Assembly (NCBI RefSeq): GCF_001455205.1
Contig: NZ_CP013341.1
Coordinates: 558,001 to 622,000 of the forward strand
Origin: Nitrosomonas ureae
Lineage (GTDB): Bacteria; Pseudomonadota; Gammaproteobacteria; Burkholderiales; Nitrosomonadaceae
DNA length: 64,000 nucleotides
Direction of reading: 5' to 3'
Below are positions 43,409 through 53,029 of the stretch, piece by piece. The notes beneath the pieces are model-generated. The model was given only the letters and a program-made list of their open reading frames with translations, was not told the DNA's origin and did not search any database. The stretch's first letter is position 1; each line of letters starts with the position of its first letter. Position numbers and translations under genes: made by a program.

Positions 43409-45574
43409 GTGCGTTGCTTATTCCTGCTAGCCTTAATGATACTGCTAAGTTCGAGTACGCTTGCCGAGTCAAGAACGCTTGCCGATTTCTTTTCGCACCT
43501 TGATCAAGCCGCATCCATATTGAAAACACAAGCTGATTTAGAAGCGCAGCGATCTAATCTACTGGCTCAAGAAGCACTCAAGGGCCTGGAAGTATTTGGG
43601 GGTGTTTCCGGTGGTTTTCAGAAAAGCCCCTACGCACGCGAGCCATTTGGACACTTCTTTGATCCTATGGCGCGCATTGGCTTGCGTTATCCTTTGCTGG
43701 GGAGCGCGGAACGACAGCAACGTGCCATTGAAGACGCAGCGGCACAGGTAAGAATTGAAACTATTCGGTTAGACTGGAGCCGCCGGCTGGCAGCACTTTT
43801 TCTAGAAGAAAACTACGCCGCCTATTGGAGTGCGCAAAAGATCCTGACACTGACGGATAACTACCTGCATTTGCGTAATGAAGGCGTTGAGAATTTACTA
43901 CGCAAGCGGCAAGAAGCAGGATTATTGTTCAAATCAGATTACTTCGAATTTCTTTCCGCTTTTGAGCGGGCACAACGCACTCAGGTGGAATTTTACAACA
44001 ACAGTAATCAAGCGTTAATGCGATTAGCGCACTTGACCAATACAACGGTAATGCCCTTTACGCCGATCAAGCCACCCTTGGGCAAGATTGCGGATACCCT
44101 TCCGAACGAAGTTGATCAGCTGGATCTGCGAATACTACAAACGCAAATAGATAATCTGCAAAATATCCGTGATACTCAAAATTGGCAAGGAATAGAATCC
44201 GATGTATCAGTAACAGGTTTCGGAGGGCCGGCAATTCCTCATCCATCACCGCCTGACGGGATGCAATGGGGTTATGGCGGAGCAGTGGGTTTTAATTTCA
44301 GAATGCCGCTGGAAATTGTGAGCTACCGGAAAAACGAACAATCCCGATTAAACAGTCAATTAATCAGCCTGCGTGCGGATTACACACGGCGGGGTCAGGA
44401 GTTGCAACACGAATTCCACGCGCTGCTGAGTAGCTTTCAACAATTGACTCAGCAAATCAATTTTCAGCGCACGCGCCTTGAGGCTGCGCAAGAACTGCTG
44501 CGGGAAAGATATCTGCGTCTGCAAGTGCTGGATGGCGATGTAGTGGAGCAATACCTGCAGGCACTGAATACCTATTATCGGGTCGCAGTAGAAAATATCG
44601 AAGCAGAGTCCGAACATTGGAAGCTTCACATCAGATTGCGTCAATTTATTTTATTACCGAGTATGCCGGGAGAAGACAGTTACCCGGAAACTGACATCGC
44701 TTCATTGAGTAGTCCGTTGCAGCAAGCAAAAAAATTTCTAACCAATGGAGGTAACGTCACTTTAAAACAAAGTGACGAACTTATCACACCCGTAAGCACA
44801 CAATTCATTTCCGGTCAACTGGCTGTTTACGTGTGGAATTTTGATGAATTAATAACACAAACCGGATTATGGAATAAGAAAGAAACTCATGCAATTAATC
44901 GGTTTCTGGTATCTCTTGATGCACAGCAAATTTCACTGGTCGCAGATAATCCCCAAAGCGTGCACAATTTTTTGCATGACGCTCATCATCGCAAGAAAAA
45001 GATTGAATTACTATTAGGTGACCCGTCTTGGATTTTGCCCGAATATCGCCATCATTTAATACAAATTATCCACAAACTGAAAGCCGTAAGTTTCGATGGA
45101 TTGCATCTTGATATTGAACCGGATCAACTGGAATCGGAGCTGGCTGGAAAAGCAAGACTAGAAGAATTTATCGAAACAATCCGACAAGTAGCGGCAATTT
45201 CTCCATGGCCTATAGGCATCAGCATTCATCCGCGTTATTTAACCCAGGACTCATCATTTGGTTTATGTGTTCTTTGTGAATTAAGCCAGATCGGAATCAA
45301 AGAAATTACAGTGATGTATTACACCATGAACATACAGGCTATTGTCACCGCGCTCAAATCGGCTATGCAACAACATCGGACGCTGGTGTTCAGTCTTGCG
45401 CAAAGCTTGGAAAAGGAATTAGGTTCCGAAAATAGTTATGCGCATAAACCGCGACACCATTTCATTAATGCAATGCAGCACCTTCAAGATCAACTTCAAA
45501 GCTCAAACTTTGGCGGCCTCATTATTCAATCATGGCTAGACTGGGAACATTACCTTCATGAAAATCCGCTTTAA
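43409..45574 (+). CDS. TolC-like outer-membrane protein fused to a TIM-barrel glycosidase-like domain
   Basis: About 722 residues. A signal peptide (LFLLALMILLSSSTLAES) is followed by a TolC/OEP domain to about residue 430, with long helices that include two similar halves (QAASILKTQADLEAQRSNLL, QINFQRTRLEAAQELLRERY). The last 260 residues look like a TIM barrel: LAVYVWNFDELI, ISLVADN, FDGLHLDIEPDQLE near residue 563, IGISIHPRYL, EITVMYYTMN and FGGLIIQSWLDWEHY. The DGxxxDxEP strand recalls family-18-type glycosidases. The fusion would place a polysaccharide-acting domain on the exit channel. A GTG at 43409 is preferred; an ATG at 43379 would overlap the previous gene. Confidence 0.7.
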   Translation: MRCLFLLALMILLSSSTLAESRTLADFFSHLDQAASILKTQADLEAQRSNLLAQEALKGLEVFGGVSGGFQKSPYAREPFGHFFDPMARIGLRYPLLGSAERQQRAIEDAAAQVRIETIRLDWSRRLAALFLEENYAAYWSAQKILTLTDNYLHLRNEGVENLLRKRQEAGLLFKSDYFEFLSAFERAQRTQVEFYNNSNQALMRLAHLTNTTVMPFTPIKPPLGKIADTLPNEVDQLDLRILQTQIDNLQNIRDTQNWQGIESDVSVTGFGGPAIPHPSPPDGMQWGYGGAVGFNFRMPLEIVSYRKNEQSRLNSQLISLRADYTRRGQELQHEFHALLSSFQQLTQQINFQRTRLEAAQELLRERYLRLQVLDGDVVEQYLQALNTYYRVAVENIEAESEHWKLHIRLRQFILLPSMPGEDSYPETDIASLSSPLQQAKKFLTNGGNVTLKQSDELITPVSTQFISGQLAVYVWNFDELITQTGLWNKKETHAINRFLVSLDAQQISLVADNPQSVHNFLHDAHHRKKKIELLLGDPSWILPEYRHHLIQIIHKLKAVSFDGLHLDIEPDQLESELAGKARLEEFIETIRQVAAISPWPIGISIHPRYLTQDSSFGLCVLCELSQIGIKEITVMYYTMNIQAIVTALKSAMQQHRTLVFSLAQSLEKELGSENSYAHKPRHHFINAMQHLQDQLQSSNFGGLIIQSWLDWEHYLHENPL

Positions 45575-46604
45575 TCAGCCCGAAAATAAAACCCCTAACA
45601 TCGACCGAGGACTACGCGTTCACTATAGTGAAGCAAAGCGCCCTGGCAGACCTTGGCGCTGGTATTCGATCGTTGCGATTTCGAGTCTCCCGATCATTTA
45701 TTTGTTGGGAATCATTGTATGGGAAACCATTGCAATTGAAGCGAGCGGACGCATTAGAGTCAATAATTTTTCAGTTCGCACCGCTGTTGACGGGTATGTT
45801 CAGCAGATATTTGTCGAGCCCATGCAAGCAATTTCCGAGGGCAATCAATTGGCTGAGCTGACCAACACTCCATTACTTGATAGCCATGACCGGTTACACA
45901 TTGAACTGGATGCTCTAAAAAAAGAACAACAGAAAATGTCGGTACAAGCCAAGCAGTCAACATCGAATTCGGCGCAATTATTAAGATATGCGCAAGAGCA
46001 CAAGACTTTTTCATACAATCGCTTGCAGCATTATGAAACATTGTTTAAGCAGGGAGCTGCCACTCAAGCGGAAATTTCTTCGGCCAAAAATCAGTATCAG
46101 AGAGCACTTGAAAATATCGTGACACTTGAGAAAGCTGAACGTCAGGAACAGGATCAATCCTCTGAAATGCGCAGGATTTTAAACCAGATTAGCCAAATGC
46201 AACTCGAGTTTGAAAAGATTCAAGATCAGCTGCAGCAGCTAAGCCTTGTGGCACCTGCAGGAAATGGAATAGTTACCGAAGTGTTCGTGCAGCCCGGAGA
46301 ATACTTGAGTCGCGGACAGGCACTACTTGAAATTATTTTTCCTGAGAAAGTTCACGTCGATGCCTTCATCCCGCCCAAATACCAGAATTATGCGATAGAA
46401 GGTCAAATTGTAACTGTGAAATTTCCCAATGGAGAAAAAACAAAGGCAAAAATAATTTCCGTCCCGGGTGTTACGCAAAAAACACTGACCGAAGAAGTGA
46501 ATCCCCTTGAACCGGTGCGCACCGCAATATTAGCTCAATTAGAATTTATTGAGCAGGTTAACAACCGGTTAATCAATGGAATGCCAGTAACAATTTATTT
46601 CTAA
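45558..46604 (+). CDS. HlyD-family periplasmic adaptor protein
   Basis: 348 residues. One N-terminal membrane helix (YSIVAISSLPIIYLLGIIVW), a lipoyl-like half (NNFSVRTAVDGYVQQIFVEP), a long coiled-coil hairpin (about 105-215) and the second lipoyl half with LVAPAGNGIVTEVFVQPGEY, then a beta barrel. Such adaptors join an inner-membrane pump or synthase to a TolC-like channel. The ATG overlaps the previous gene by 17 bp. It completes a four-gene cluster whose parts span both membranes. Confidence 0.88.
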   Translation: MKIRFNQPENKTPNIDRGLRVHYSEAKRPGRPWRWYSIVAISSLPIIYLLGIIVWETIAIEASGRIRVNNFSVRTAVDGYVQQIFVEPMQAISEGNQLAELTNTPLLDSHDRLHIELDALKKEQQKMSVQAKQSTSNSAQLLRYAQEHKTFSYNRLQHYETLFKQGAATQAEISSAKNQYQRALENIVTLEKAERQEQDQSSEMRRILNQISQMQLEFEKIQDQLQQLSLVAPAGNGIVTEVFVQPGEYLSRGQALLEIIFPEKVHVDAFIPPKYQNYAIEGQIVTVKFPNGEKTKAKIISVPGVTQKTLTEEVNPLEPVRTAILAQLEFIEQVNNRLINGMPVTIYF

Positions 46605-46611
46605 TAAAGCA

Positions 46612-46631
46612 CCCCGCCGCAAGCGGCGAGG
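46612..46631. terminator. GC-rich hairpin between the adaptor and phosphatase genes
   Basis: Stem CCCCGCCG (46612-46619) and CGGCGAGG (46624-46631) with a CAAG loop and one wobble pair, 7 bp after the adaptor stop and 59 bp before the end of the convergent phosphatase gene. No long T run follows on either strand. A bidirectional terminator is likely. Confidence 0.5.
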
Positions 46632-46690
46632 AATTAAATTCGGCGGAGATTAAATCAGAAAAATGCAAACATAAATCCTCCTGCCCACTG

Positions 46691-47290
46691 CTAAGCAGAC
46701 AATTTCCCGTTCAACAACTCCAGCACTGCGCCTGATCCGGCGTGACGAATACGCGCAATCCCGCCATTGCTGATTTTGATGCGATATAAACCGGATGTAG
46801 GCGCCTGGATTGTTTTTGCAACCAATGCGCGCATCACACCCGCATGCGCCACGATCAGAATATGGTGACCGGAATAGCGCTCGATAGCTGCTTCATAGGC
46901 TGAATTAACCCGTTGAACAAAATCGTCGAGAGGTTCAGCACCTTTCGGTCGCGCATTCACAGGATTGTTCAAGAAGGCTTGGTATTCGGATGCCCGCCCA
47001 ATTTTAACTTCAACATGGCTCAATCCTTCCCATTCACCAAATCCCACCTCCTTAAAGCGCGGTTCGACGGAGACGTCAATGCCATAACGTTCCCCTAAAG
47101 CACAGGCAAATGCCTGGCAGCGTTGCAGCGGAGAAGTAATAATATGCTGCCACTGATTGTATTCACCCACTGCGTGCCACATTTGCGACCATCCTTTCTC
47201 GCTCAGAAGATCATCCACGCCATGCCCGCGATAGCGGCGTCCGCCGACAGGCTCACCGTGACGGATCAAATCAATTAGAGTTTCAGTCAT
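46691..47290 (-). CDS. Histidine phosphatase family protein
   Basis: 199 residues of the phosphoglycerate-mutase-like fold. The catalytic histidine lies in LIDLIRHGEPVGG, followed by LSEKGWSQM, SPLQRCQAFA, the acid VGFGEWEGL and the second histidine LIVAHAGVMRAL. CobC (alpha-ribazole phosphatase) has this size and pattern, but no cobalamin genes are near, so the substrate is open. TTTTCCTACA, also found before the exopolysaccharide-type cluster, lies about 50 bp upstream of its start. Confidence 0.85.
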   Translation of the reverse strand: MTETLIDLIRHGEPVGGRRYRGHGVDDLLSEKGWSQMWHAVGEYNQWQHIITSPLQRCQAFACALGERYGIDVSVEPRFKEVGFGEWEGLSHVEVKIGRASEYQAFLNNPVNARPKGAEPLDDFVQRVNSAYEAAIERYSGHHILIVAHAGVMRALVAKTIQAPTSGLYRIKISNGGIARIRHAGSGAVLELLNGKLSA

Positions 47291-47340
47291 AAAGAATGTT
47301 GGCAGGAAAAATCGGTTGCAGTAGTTTAACTGATTTATTT

Positions 47341-47350
47341 TGTAGGAAAA
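47341..47350 (-). promoter_or_regulatory. TTTTCCTACA motif upstream of the histidine phosphatase gene
   Basis: On the minus strand these ten bases read TTTTCCTACA, identical to the motif at 40454 and 40590 in front of the exopolysaccharide-type cluster. They lie 51-60 bp upstream of the phosphatase start codon. A related CAGGAAAA lies at about 47303 on the plus strand. Confidence 0.35.
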
Positions 47351-47463
47351 GCAAGATTGGAAAATTGCTCCAATCGCTTTGAATTTATTGAGAATGTTTA
47401 ATACTTACAGTTCTATCAATAAGTTTTCGCCGTTCGGTAATTTTCTTTTTATCGATGCGGCAT

Positions 47464-48297
47464 CTAATAGTTTCCCACCTTAATATTCGATCCACCGGTT
47501 TTCTTAACCACTTCCAACGCGATATCGACATATTCGGTAAACTCCAGCGCATCTTCTTCCGCAATGGGGGTTGTCAGAACAAAATCAGCATGTTTGCGCG
47601 CTTCATTCTTTCTACCGATGTCAAACAACAATTCAGCATAAAAGGCACGGGTAATGATGTCCTGCGGAAACAGCTCGTGGGCTCGTTTGAGATGTGCGAG
47701 CGCTTTTTGGTTGCTACCAAAGCTGATCGGAAACCTTGGCAGTTTATGGTAAATACGGCCCAATGCGCGATGAGCGCCGGCATTCTCATATCTTTCATCA
47801 AGTTCGACTACTTTTAAAAGCAAATCCTGCATCGGCTGAAGCATTCTCAGTGCATTGAGCATACCGCTATCTTCAGCGATTTTTCCCATCGCAGCAGCCT
47901 TCCAGAACAGTCCGCGCACATCATTGGCATTCAACTCCAGTGCCTGATCAGCCATTGCAATACTGCGTTCAAACAACTGTATCCGTTGATGTTTATCGAG
48001 TTCGAGCTGAGCGCGCATAAATTTCAATCGGGCAAGCTCCGCCAGCGCAGCCGATTCTTGGGAATTTCCCGCTAAATCGCGAAACCAGTCTATAGTTTCC
48101 AGCAACAGCGGGGTATCAATGGCATACTTCCATGCCGCCAGTTCAATTCTCTGCTGATTTTCCGGAGTTAACACAGTGGGCGCAATGCGGTACGCCAGTA
48201 CCGATGATGTCAAACAAATCAGTGCAGCCATGCCGCATGTAAAAAGGATAAATCCTTTTCCCAATTGCCTTAAGTTTGATTTTATGAAAACACGCAT
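47464..48297 (-). CDS. Periplasmic helical-repeat (TPR-like) protein
   Basis: 277 residues. An N-terminal hydrophobic segment (FILFTCGMAALICLTSSVLA) works as signal or anchor. The rest is helical with TPR-like pairs: RSIAMADQALELNANDVRGL, GAHRALGRIYHKLPRFPISF and ALAHLKRAHELFPQDIITRA. The block AHRALGRIYHKLP recalls the TRAP-transporter T-component family, but I cannot confirm it. It may support protein interactions in the periplasm. No clear partner is nearby. Confidence 0.6.
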   Translation of the reverse strand: MRVFIKSNLRQLGKGFILFTCGMAALICLTSSVLAYRIAPTVLTPENQQRIELAAWKYAIDTPLLLETIDWFRDLAGNSQESAALAELARLKFMRAQLELDKHQRIQLFERSIAMADQALELNANDVRGLFWKAAAMGKIAEDSGMLNALRMLQPMQDLLLKVVELDERYENAGAHRALGRIYHKLPRFPISFGSNQKALAHLKRAHELFPQDIITRAFYAELLFDIGRKNEARKHADFVLTTPIAEEDALEFTEYVDIALEVVKKTGGSNIKVGNY

Positions 48298-48807
48298 GTT
48301 AAATCCTTTTTATAAGCTGTTTCTTTGATCAGTCTGACAAAATAAAATATCGTTATTCAGGGTACGCACGAAATAGAAGCATAGCGCTATTTGGAATAAA
48401 TTCAAATCATAAATAATAAGGGAATTTACGCCTTTTTAAACAATCCGCTACTGCAGAAACTGAAACGGAAATGAGAATGAAGTATAGCTCCCTTCCATTC
48501 TGGAAATCGTATAGCCAGCCACTAAGACAACTAATCCATGCCAGGATTCCGATAGCCTGTATCAGGCTTAATCATTTCATTCACCCGATGCGTTTGTCAC
48601 GAAACAAATGGCATATTTCTGAATCCCTCATTTCCTTGCAACTTATTACAATGAAATGACATTTTATGTCGATTTATCCCGCCTTGCAGCGAATAAACTT
48701 ATACTCCATTTCGTTCTACTACGCTTTCTAGGATAATATACAAATTTTGATCACGATCTATCTTTCCAATCCTCATTTTCTAATGCTGCAAGGCAGGCAT
48801 GTAAATA
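48298..48807. other. Gene-free stretch upstream of mfd
   Basis: 510 AT-rich bases between the divergent TPR-like gene and mfd. The short frame at 48471-48659 has no ribosome binding site and an unlikely composition. I see no tRNA, riboswitch or repeat; the region should hold both promoters. Confidence 0.5.
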
Positions 48808-51800
48808 ATGCAACACCCATACTCTTTACCTAAGCCCGGTACCGTATCCCGTTATGCTGCTTTGGATGGTTCCAGCGATGCATTATTCCTGGCGCAATTA
48901 GCGCAACAGGCTAAGCCGGTCACGATCATTACCGCTCATGCACTCGATGCGCAAAGATTATTGGAAGAAATTCCATTCTTTGCTCCCGAATTAAGAACGC
49001 ACTTACTACCGGATTGGGAAACACTGCCTTACGATGTATTCTCACCCCATCACGATCTCGTCTCAGAACGGCTGGCAACACTCTATCAAGTGATGAACGG
49101 CGCATGCGATGTGTTGATTGCACCGTTGACCACGGCACTCTATCGCATGCTGCCACGCGAATATCTGGCGGCGCATACTTTCTTCCTCAAGCAAGGCGAA
49201 ACGCTGGATGTATCGGGATTACGCAGTCAATTGACATTGGCGGGTTACTCGCACGTTACGCAGGTTTTCTCACCCGGCGAATACAGCGTGCGCGGCGGTC
49301 TGATCGATTTGTTCCCGATGGGCAGCCCACTGCCCTACCGTATCGATTTAATGGATAAAGAAATCGACACCATCCGCACATTCGATGTAGATACGCAACG
49401 CAGTATTTATCCAGTCAAGGAAGTACGCCTGCTACCCGCGCGTGAATTTCCACTGGACGAAGCGGGACGCACCTGCTTCCGGGGTAATTTCCGCGATAAA
49501 TTCGAGGGTGATCCGTCAAAAAAACAAATTTACAAGGACATCAGCAAAGGCCTGACACCTGCAGGCATCGAGTATTATTTACCTTTGTTTTTCGATCGGA
49601 CGGCTACGCTATTTGATTATTTGCCCGAAAATACCCTGCTTTGCCTGCATCACGATATACGTCCGGTGATCGAGGAATTCTGGCGCGATACGCAATCCCG
49701 TTTTCAATTACTACGTGGCGACCTGGATCGGCCGTTGCTACCGCCGCTGGAATTATTTCTATCCGGCGATAGCTTCTTCGGCACATTAAAACCTTATGCG
49801 CGCATTGAAATTTTGTCCTCTGCGCAAGACTCGAAACTGACCGCCCCCAAGAACACTCTCCCGCTGCCTTCGATTCAAGTCAATCGGCACGCCGAGAATC
49901 CGCTGGAAAAACTGGCTATATTTCTTGCTCATTTTTCCCAATCCGGTGGGCGCGTTCTGCTGCTGGCGGAAAGCATGGGACGGCGCGAGCTCATTACCGA
50001 GTATCTGCACCAATACGGTCTGCATCCGGACAATTGTGAAGATTATGCCCAGTTCTTAGGCAGCTCGTCATCCTTTATGATCAGTATCTCACCGTTACAT
50101 AGCGGTTTCATACACGAGCCCGCGCAATGGGCTTTCATCACCGAAGGCGAGCTGTATGCAACGCATGTCCACGGACGGCGCGAGCGCGAATCGCGCAAAA
50201 CCACATCCACCGACAACATTCTGCGCGATTTATCGGAAATCAAGCCGGGCGATCCGGTCGTCCACGAGCAGCATGGCATTGGCCGTTATCTCGGTTTGAT
50301 CAGCATGGATGTCGGCGAAGGCGAGCCTGGCGAGCTCAGTGAATTTTTGTCACTGGAATACGAAGGCGGCGACAAACTGTATGTGCCTGTTTCACAGCTC
50401 TATCTGATCGGGCGCTACAGCGGTGCAGCGCCCGAATCCGCGCCGCTGCATAAACTAGGTAGCGGCCAATGGGACAAAGCCAAGCGCAAGGCGATGCAGC
50501 AGGTGCGCGATACCGCTGCGGAATTATTGAACTTATACGCGCAACGGGCCGCACGCGAAGGACATACCTTTACACTCAAGCAACACGACTACGACGCTTT
50601 CGCGGAAGGATTCGGCTTTGAGGAAACTGCTGATCAAGCGGCAGCGATTAAAGCGGTGATCAAAGATCTGACATCCGGAAAACCGATGGACCGGTTGATC
50701 TGCGGCGATGTGGGTTTCGGCAAAACCGAGGTAGCGTTGCGCGCTGCGTTCATTGCAGTCGCCGATGGCAAACAAGTAGCGGTTCTGGTTCCCACCACGT
50801 TGCTGGCGGAACAGCATTTTCAGAATTTCTCCGACCGCTTCGGTCTGATCGCCGATCAATGGCCGGTCAGAATCGCCGAATTGTCGCGCTTTCGCTCCGC
50901 CAAGGAGCAAACCCAGGCAATTGCCGCCCTGGCCAAAGGCGAAATCGACATCATTATTGGCACGCACAAATTGATTCAAAAAGACGTGCATTTCAAGAAT
51001 TTGGGCCTGGTCATTATCGATGAGGAACACCGTTTCGGCGTGCGGCAAAAAGAACAACTGAAAAAAATGCGCGCTGAAGTTGATGTATTGACGCTCACCG
51101 CCACGCCGATCCCGCGTACGCTGGCGATGTCGCTGGAAGGGTTGCGCGATTTTTCCATCATCGCCACCGCACCGCAGCGCCGCTTGGCCATTCGCACGTT
51201 TGTCAGCGGATTCTCAATGGGCATCATCCGCGAAGCGTGTTTGCGCGAACTCAAACGCGGCGGGCAGATTTATTTCCTGCACAACGAAGTCAACACGATT
51301 CAATTGATGCTTGAGAAACTGACGGGTTTGCTGCCCGAAGCACGCATTAACATCGCCCACGGGCAAATGCCGGAACGTGAACTGGAACATGTCATGCGCG
51401 ATTTCTACCAGCAGCGCTTCAACATCCTGCTGTGCACCACGATTATAGAAACCGGCATCGACATCCCGAGCGCCAACACCATCGTCATCAACAATGCGCA
51501 CAAATTCGGCCTGGCGCAACTGCATCAACTGCGCGGCCGGGTCGGGCGCTCGCACCATCAAGCCTATGCTTATCTGCTGACTCCTCCGGAAGAAGCGCTC
51601 GGCGCGCAAGCCAAGAAACGTCTGGAAGCGATACAGGCGATGGAAGAACTCGGCTCCGGGTTTTATCTCGCCATGCACGACCTGGAAATCCGCGGCGCCG
51701 GTGCAGTCTTGAGCGAATCGCAAAGCGGTGAAATGCAGGAAATCGGCTTCAGCCTGTACAGCTCGATGCTGGATTCTGCCATCCAATCTTTAAAACAAGG

Positions 51801-52272
51801 CAAAGAACCCGATATGCAGCACCCATTGGGCGTCGCTACCGAAATCAACCTGCATGTACCCGCGCTGCTGCCGGACGACTATTGCCACGATATCCACGAA
51901 CGACTGGTGCTGTACAAACGCATGGCCAACTGCGCCGATAACGAGCAGCTCGACGACATGCAACGCGAACTGATCGATCGCTTCGGCCTGCTGCCCAACC
52001 CGGCCCGCGCCCTGCTCGACTGCCACCGTCTGCGCATCGCCGCCAAACCGCTCGGCATCACACGCATCGATGCCAGTGCAGAAAGCATCCAAATCCAGTT
52101 TATCCCCAACCCACCGATCGATCCGGTAAAAATTATCCAACTGATCCAAAGCAGCCGCGAATACTCGCTCTCCGGCCCTGATCGCTTGAAAATTCAGGTG
52201 CAGATTGAGGATGTGAATAAGCGGGTAATGCGGATTAGGGAGTTGATACAGAAGTTGGGGGTGAATGATTGA
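48808..52272 (+). CDS. mfd: Transcription-repair coupling factor
   Basis: 1154 residues, the usual length. An N-terminal UvrB-like region is followed by the RNA-polymerase-interacting CarD-like domain near 470-560 (PGDPVVHEQHGIGRYLGL). The RecG-type translocase domains have Walker A CGDVGFGKTEVALRA near 634 and the box DEEHRFGVRQKEQLK near 740. The C-terminal autoinhibitory TRCF domain covers the last 150 residues. It frees stalled RNA polymerase and recruits UvrA. The last 86 and 43 codons are repeated, diverged, at 54399 and 53598 downstream. Confidence 0.96.
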   Translation: MQHPYSLPKPGTVSRYAALDGSSDALFLAQLAQQAKPVTIITAHALDAQRLLEEIPFFAPELRTHLLPDWETLPYDVFSPHHDLVSERLATLYQVMNGACDVLIAPLTTALYRMLPREYLAAHTFFLKQGETLDVSGLRSQLTLAGYSHVTQVFSPGEYSVRGGLIDLFPMGSPLPYRIDLMDKEIDTIRTFDVDTQRSIYPVKEVRLLPAREFPLDEAGRTCFRGNFRDKFEGDPSKKQIYKDISKGLTPAGIEYYLPLFFDRTATLFDYLPENTLLCLHHDIRPVIEEFWRDTQSRFQLLRGDLDRPLLPPLELFLSGDSFFGTLKPYARIEILSSAQDSKLTAPKNTLPLPSIQVNRHAENPLEKLAIFLAHFSQSGGRVLLLAESMGRRELITEYLHQYGLHPDNCEDYAQFLGSSSSFMISISPLHSGFIHEPAQWAFITEGELYATHVHGRRERESRKTTSTDNILRDLSEIKPGDPVVHEQHGIGRYLGLISMDVGEGEPGELSEFLSLEYEGGDKLYVPVSQLYLIGRYSGAAPESAPLHKLGSGQWDKAKRKAMQQVRDTAAELLNLYAQRAAREGHTFTLKQHDYDAFAEGFGFEETADQAAAIKAVIKDLTSGKPMDRLICGDVGFGKTEVALRAAFIAVADGKQVAVLVPTTLLAEQHFQNFSDRFGLIADQWPVRIAELSRFRSAKEQTQAIAALAKGEIDIIIGTHKLIQKDVHFKNLGLVIIDEEHRFGVRQKEQLKKMRAEVDVLTLTATPIPRTLAMSLEGLRDFSIIATAPQRRLAIRTFVSGFSMGIIREACLRELKRGGQIYFLHNEVNTIQLMLEKLTGLLPEARINIAHGQMPERELEHVMRDFYQQRFNILLCTTIIETGIDIPSANTIVINNAHKFGLAQLHQLRGRVGRSHHQAYAYLLTPPEEALGAQAKKRLEAIQAMEELGSGFYLAMHDLEIRGAGAVLSESQSGEMQEIGFSLYSSMLDSAIQSLKQGKEPDMQHPLGVATEINLHVPALLPDDYCHDIHERLVLYKRMANCADNEQLDDMQRELIDRFGLLPNPARALLDCHRLRIAAKPLGITRIDASAESIQIQFIPNPPIDPVKIIQLIQSSREYSLSGPDRLKIQVQIEDVNKRVMRIRELIQKLGVND

Positions 52273-52450
52273 GAATAGCTTTTTCCGACGGCTTATGAAT
52301 TCGTTGACGTGTATCATATTGAAAAACGAAGTGATGCTTTTTTATAAGATGGGAGGGGTTAGCATGATGACTCCAAATATAAATTTAATTTTTGACGCAT
52401 TAGATTGCGTCGTTTCGGATGTTTAATTTCTATTTAGGCCAAGAGAATTT

Positions 52451-52948
52451 ATGTCTGATCACTGGGCAAAGCATCACTACCTCGACGCATCAGCGTTAGT
52501 TAAGGTTATCGTCGATGAAGAAGATCATGAACCGGTCCGTTCCTTCTTTTTTGCAAATACAAATCTCGGGTCTACTTCTTTGTGTGTAATGGAGGCACTA
52601 GGTGTATTGAAGGCAAAGTGGACTCATGGACGCATTTCTGAAGACACTTATTTCAACTCATCACGACAGCTAGTTCAGTACGCGTCTAGCAAGAAAATCG
52701 AAGTAGAAGATATTGGTCTGTTTTCGTTCCAGGGGTTAAAGGCCGTGCAAGCACGAGCTAAGAAGCACAGTCTTGACTTATCCGATGCGCTTCAGCTCGA
52801 AACAATCCTTCAAGGCAAGTATGCTCATCTGGGACCAAACTCTGCATCAGTTCTGATAACCGCCGATGCCCGTCTTGCTGCAGCAGCCATCACGGAAGGT
52901 ATTCGCGTTTGGAACTGCATCAAGGATTCTCAACCAACATGGATCTAA
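52451..52948 (+). CDS. PIN-domain protein, VapC-type toxin
   Basis: 165 residues of the PIN ribonuclease fold. The acidic active-site residues are in HHYLDASALVKVIVDEEDHE at the N-terminus, SLCVMEALGVLKAKW near 55, and SLDLSDALQLETILQ near 110, with the final ITADARLAAAA. VapC toxins cleave RNA and need a VapB antitoxin. No convincing antitoxin gene lies directly upstream, only a 20-residue frame at 52364-52426. It may thus be an orphan or use a distant partner. First cargo gene after mfd. Confidence 0.8.
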   Translation: MSDHWAKHHYLDASALVKVIVDEEDHEPVRSFFFANTNLGSTSLCVMEALGVLKAKWTHGRISEDTYFNSSRQLVQYASSKKIEVEDIGLFSFQGLKAVQARAKKHSLDLSDALQLETILQGKYAHLGPNSASVLITADARLAAAAITEGIRVWNCIKDSQPTWI

Positions 52949-52967
52949 CGCAGATAGCCCGGTAAGC

Positions 52968-52989
52968 TGGGGTGAGTCCACGAACCCCA
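52968..52989 (+). repeat. REP-like hairpin, left of the RAYT gene
   Basis: Stem TGGGGT (52968-52973) and ACCCCA (52984-52989) with loop GAGTCCACGA. In the order stem, GAGTC-type loop, CGAA, it matches, in opposite orientation, the hairpin at 53565-53590 on the other side of the RAYT pseudogene. Confidence 0.65.
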
Positions 52990-53029
52990 ACATTAAATAT
53001 AGGCATCGGGCATGAAAAAATGAACAACC

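Noticed and set aside
48471..48659. A 62-residue frame upstream of mfd
   Set aside because: No ribosome binding site, no recognisable pattern, and it lies in the expected promoter region.
50533..51057. A 174-residue minus-strand frame, and others between 50 and 52.3 kb
   Set aside because: All are antisense to mfd, whose frame is unbroken and has all helicase motifs; they arise from its codon bias.
52364..52426. A 20-residue frame before the PIN toxin as a VapB antitoxin
   Set aside because: It has a good GGGAGGGG upstream, but it is far too short for VapB and shows no AbrB-like or ribbon-helix-helix pattern.
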